From QHXW01 sp963768075 (lineage in GTDB: Bacteria; Acidobacteriota; Terriglobia; Bryobacterales; Bryobacteraceae): a DNA stretch of 64,000 bases. The stretch's first letter is position 1. Each line of letters starts with the position of its first letter. The DNA is taken from NCBI GenBank assembly GCA_963768075.1, contig CAVYHD010000033.1, positions 186,001 to 250,000 of the forward strand. The letters run 5' to 3'. Below, one piece after another: positions 63,259 through 64,000 of this stretch. The notes beneath the pieces are model-generated. The model was not told where the DNA came from, ran no database searches, and saw only the letters and a program-made list of their open reading frames with translations. Both the position numbers and the translations under genes were made by a program.

Positions 63259-64000
63259 TTACAAGCCGCGCGTGATGGCGGTCACGATCAACGCCGACCG
63301 GTACTCGCACAGCCGCAGGCACTGTTGTTCGATAATCGACACCAGCCTGTCAGCCTTCTCCGTGGCGCGATTCAGGCGATCCACAATCGCCTGCTGTTCG
63401 TCGAGCGGCGGCAGCGGAACGGCGAAATTTCCGTATCGTTCCGCGCTCACGTTAGCGATCGTTGCCTGAACCGTATTCACCCGGACTTCGTGCCGGTAGC
63501 CGGGAGACTGCGTGTAGTAGTAAAGGTAATCCGGGAAGATTTTGCGGCGGTCCACGCGCAGCCGCACCAAGTAACCGGCGAAACAGGCGCGGCCCCATTC
63601 CTTGCGATAACGAAACGCCTTGCCCACGGTAGCTCCGCTGCGTGCCAGCAGAAGGTCGCCGTCCCGGAGGAGATAGGGAGCGGCCAGAGGTTCCGGCAAT
63701 GAGTAGAAGGTGTCCTCGCGCAGTGAGCCATCATCGTTCAGATCAGTAATGCGGATGTAGCGCGGAGCATCGGGATCGCGGCTAACGGCAGGCTCATTGG
63801 CCCCATAGAGCAGGGCGCCGGAACGGATGAACTTGAGCCGGGTGACTTTCCAGCGATCCGCGCCGATGTTTTGGGTGACGAGTGCTTCGCGCTTCTCACG
63901 CAGTGCATTGAGCAAGCGCTGCTTCACGCGCACCAGATCGTCGAGCAGCGCGGTTTTACGGCCCAGCAACGTCGCGATGTACTTCTGCTCCGCGCATTCC
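63259..64000 (-). CDS. hsdS: Type I restriction-modification specificity subunit (HsdS), C-terminal part
   Basis: Partial; the 5' end lies beyond the window (the frame is open through AEQKYIATLLGRKTALLDD at the edge). It starts with the first long-helix spacer (LLDDLVRVKQRLLNALREKR), then a target-recognition domain (WKVTRLKFIRSGALLYG, YIRITDLNDDGSLRE, GDLLLARSGATVGKAFRYR, FPDYLYYYTQS). It ends with the second spacer helix (LPPLDEQQAIVDRLNRATEK). These are typical TRD2 plus conserved-region elements. HsdM/HsdR would be expected to the right of the window. Convergent with the PaaK-like gene. Confidence 0.9.
   Translation of the reverse strand, partial: ECAEQKYIATLLGRKTALLDDLVRVKQRLLNALREKREALVTQNIGADRWKVTRLKFIRSGALLYGANEPAVSRDPDAPRYIRITDLNDDGSLREDTFYSLPEPLAAPYLLRDGDLLLARSGATVGKAFRYRKEWGRACFAGYLVRLRVDRRKIFPDYLYYYTQSPGYRHEVRVNTVQATIANVSAERYGNFAVPLPPLDEQQAIVDRLNRATEKADRLVSIIEQQCLRLCEYRSALIVTAITRGL

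Noticed and set aside
1..64000. CRISPR arrays or rRNA genes
   Set aside because: No regularly spaced repeats and no rRNA-like sequence noticed on reading through.

Overview
The window looks like a chromosomal piece of an Acidobacteriota genome, most like the Solibacteres/Bryobacterales group. The reasons are high G+C; many TPR, sulfatase-like and Tat-exported enzymes; large TonB-type receptors with an N-terminal carboxypeptidase-regulatory-like domain; ToxR-like winged-helix/transmembrane regulators; an FG-GAP/ASPIC-UnbV protein; and GTP-type PEP carboxykinase. No CRISPR array, rRNA or complete mobile element was seen. One tRNA (Glu, anticodon TTC) is present.

Layout. 0-8.4 kb: a minus-strand Wzx/Wzy-type exopolysaccharide operon (TPR protein, Wzy/ligase-like membrane protein, Wza, Wzc, RfbF, RfbG). 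It is interrupted at 4.4-6.0 kb by duplicated and scrambled EPS fragments and a foreign-looking gene for a candidate PD-(D/E)XK nuclease. 8.5-13.7 kb: tRNA-Glu, a secreted protein, a PilZ protein, a secreted proteasome-beta-like Ntn hydrolase, and a sulfatase-fold/TPR lipoprotein. 13.8-20.4 kb: a TonB-type receptor divergent from a winged-helix membrane regulator, then a TPR protein. 20.4-22.9 kb: a molybdopterin oxidase, a deacetylase and a small protein. 23.0-31.5 kb: a tightly coupled six-gene operon (REC-Hpt-REC regulator, YaiO-like TPR/beta-barrel, HEAT protein, GT2 synthase, alpha/alpha-toroid protein, deacetylase) that reads as a synthase-dependent exopolysaccharide machine. 31.9-36.6 kb: a hybrid histidine kinase, a stand-alone diadenylate cyclase and a REC-HDOD protein. 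36.6-44 kb: a deacetylase, aldo/keto reductase, YcaQ remnant, SelA-like PLP enzyme, beta-helix protein, tetrahaem cytochrome c and a hydroxyacid dehydrogenase with a signal peptide. 44-53 kb: a second divergent regulator/TonB-receptor pair, a TPR protein and an FG-GAP/ASPIC protein, all heavily frameshifted. 53-64 kb: a secreted protein, PPK2, a dockerin/FN3 protein, Gfo/Idh/MocA oxidoreductase, lactonase, PckG, amidohydrolase with a PaaK-like partner, and a partial HsdS.

How the genes fit together. Two separate polysaccharide systems (Wzy-dependent at 0-8 kb, synthase-dependent at 23-31 kb) lie in one window. The second sits next to a signalling cluster that could control it. The two TonB-receptor/regulator pairs share the same divergent layout, which suggests substrate-responsive uptake modules.

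Caveat. Conserved proteins here are broken by single-base indels at many sites, concentrated at 44-53 kb. This looks more like consensus error than gene decay, so most are annotated as whole genes with the break positions given.
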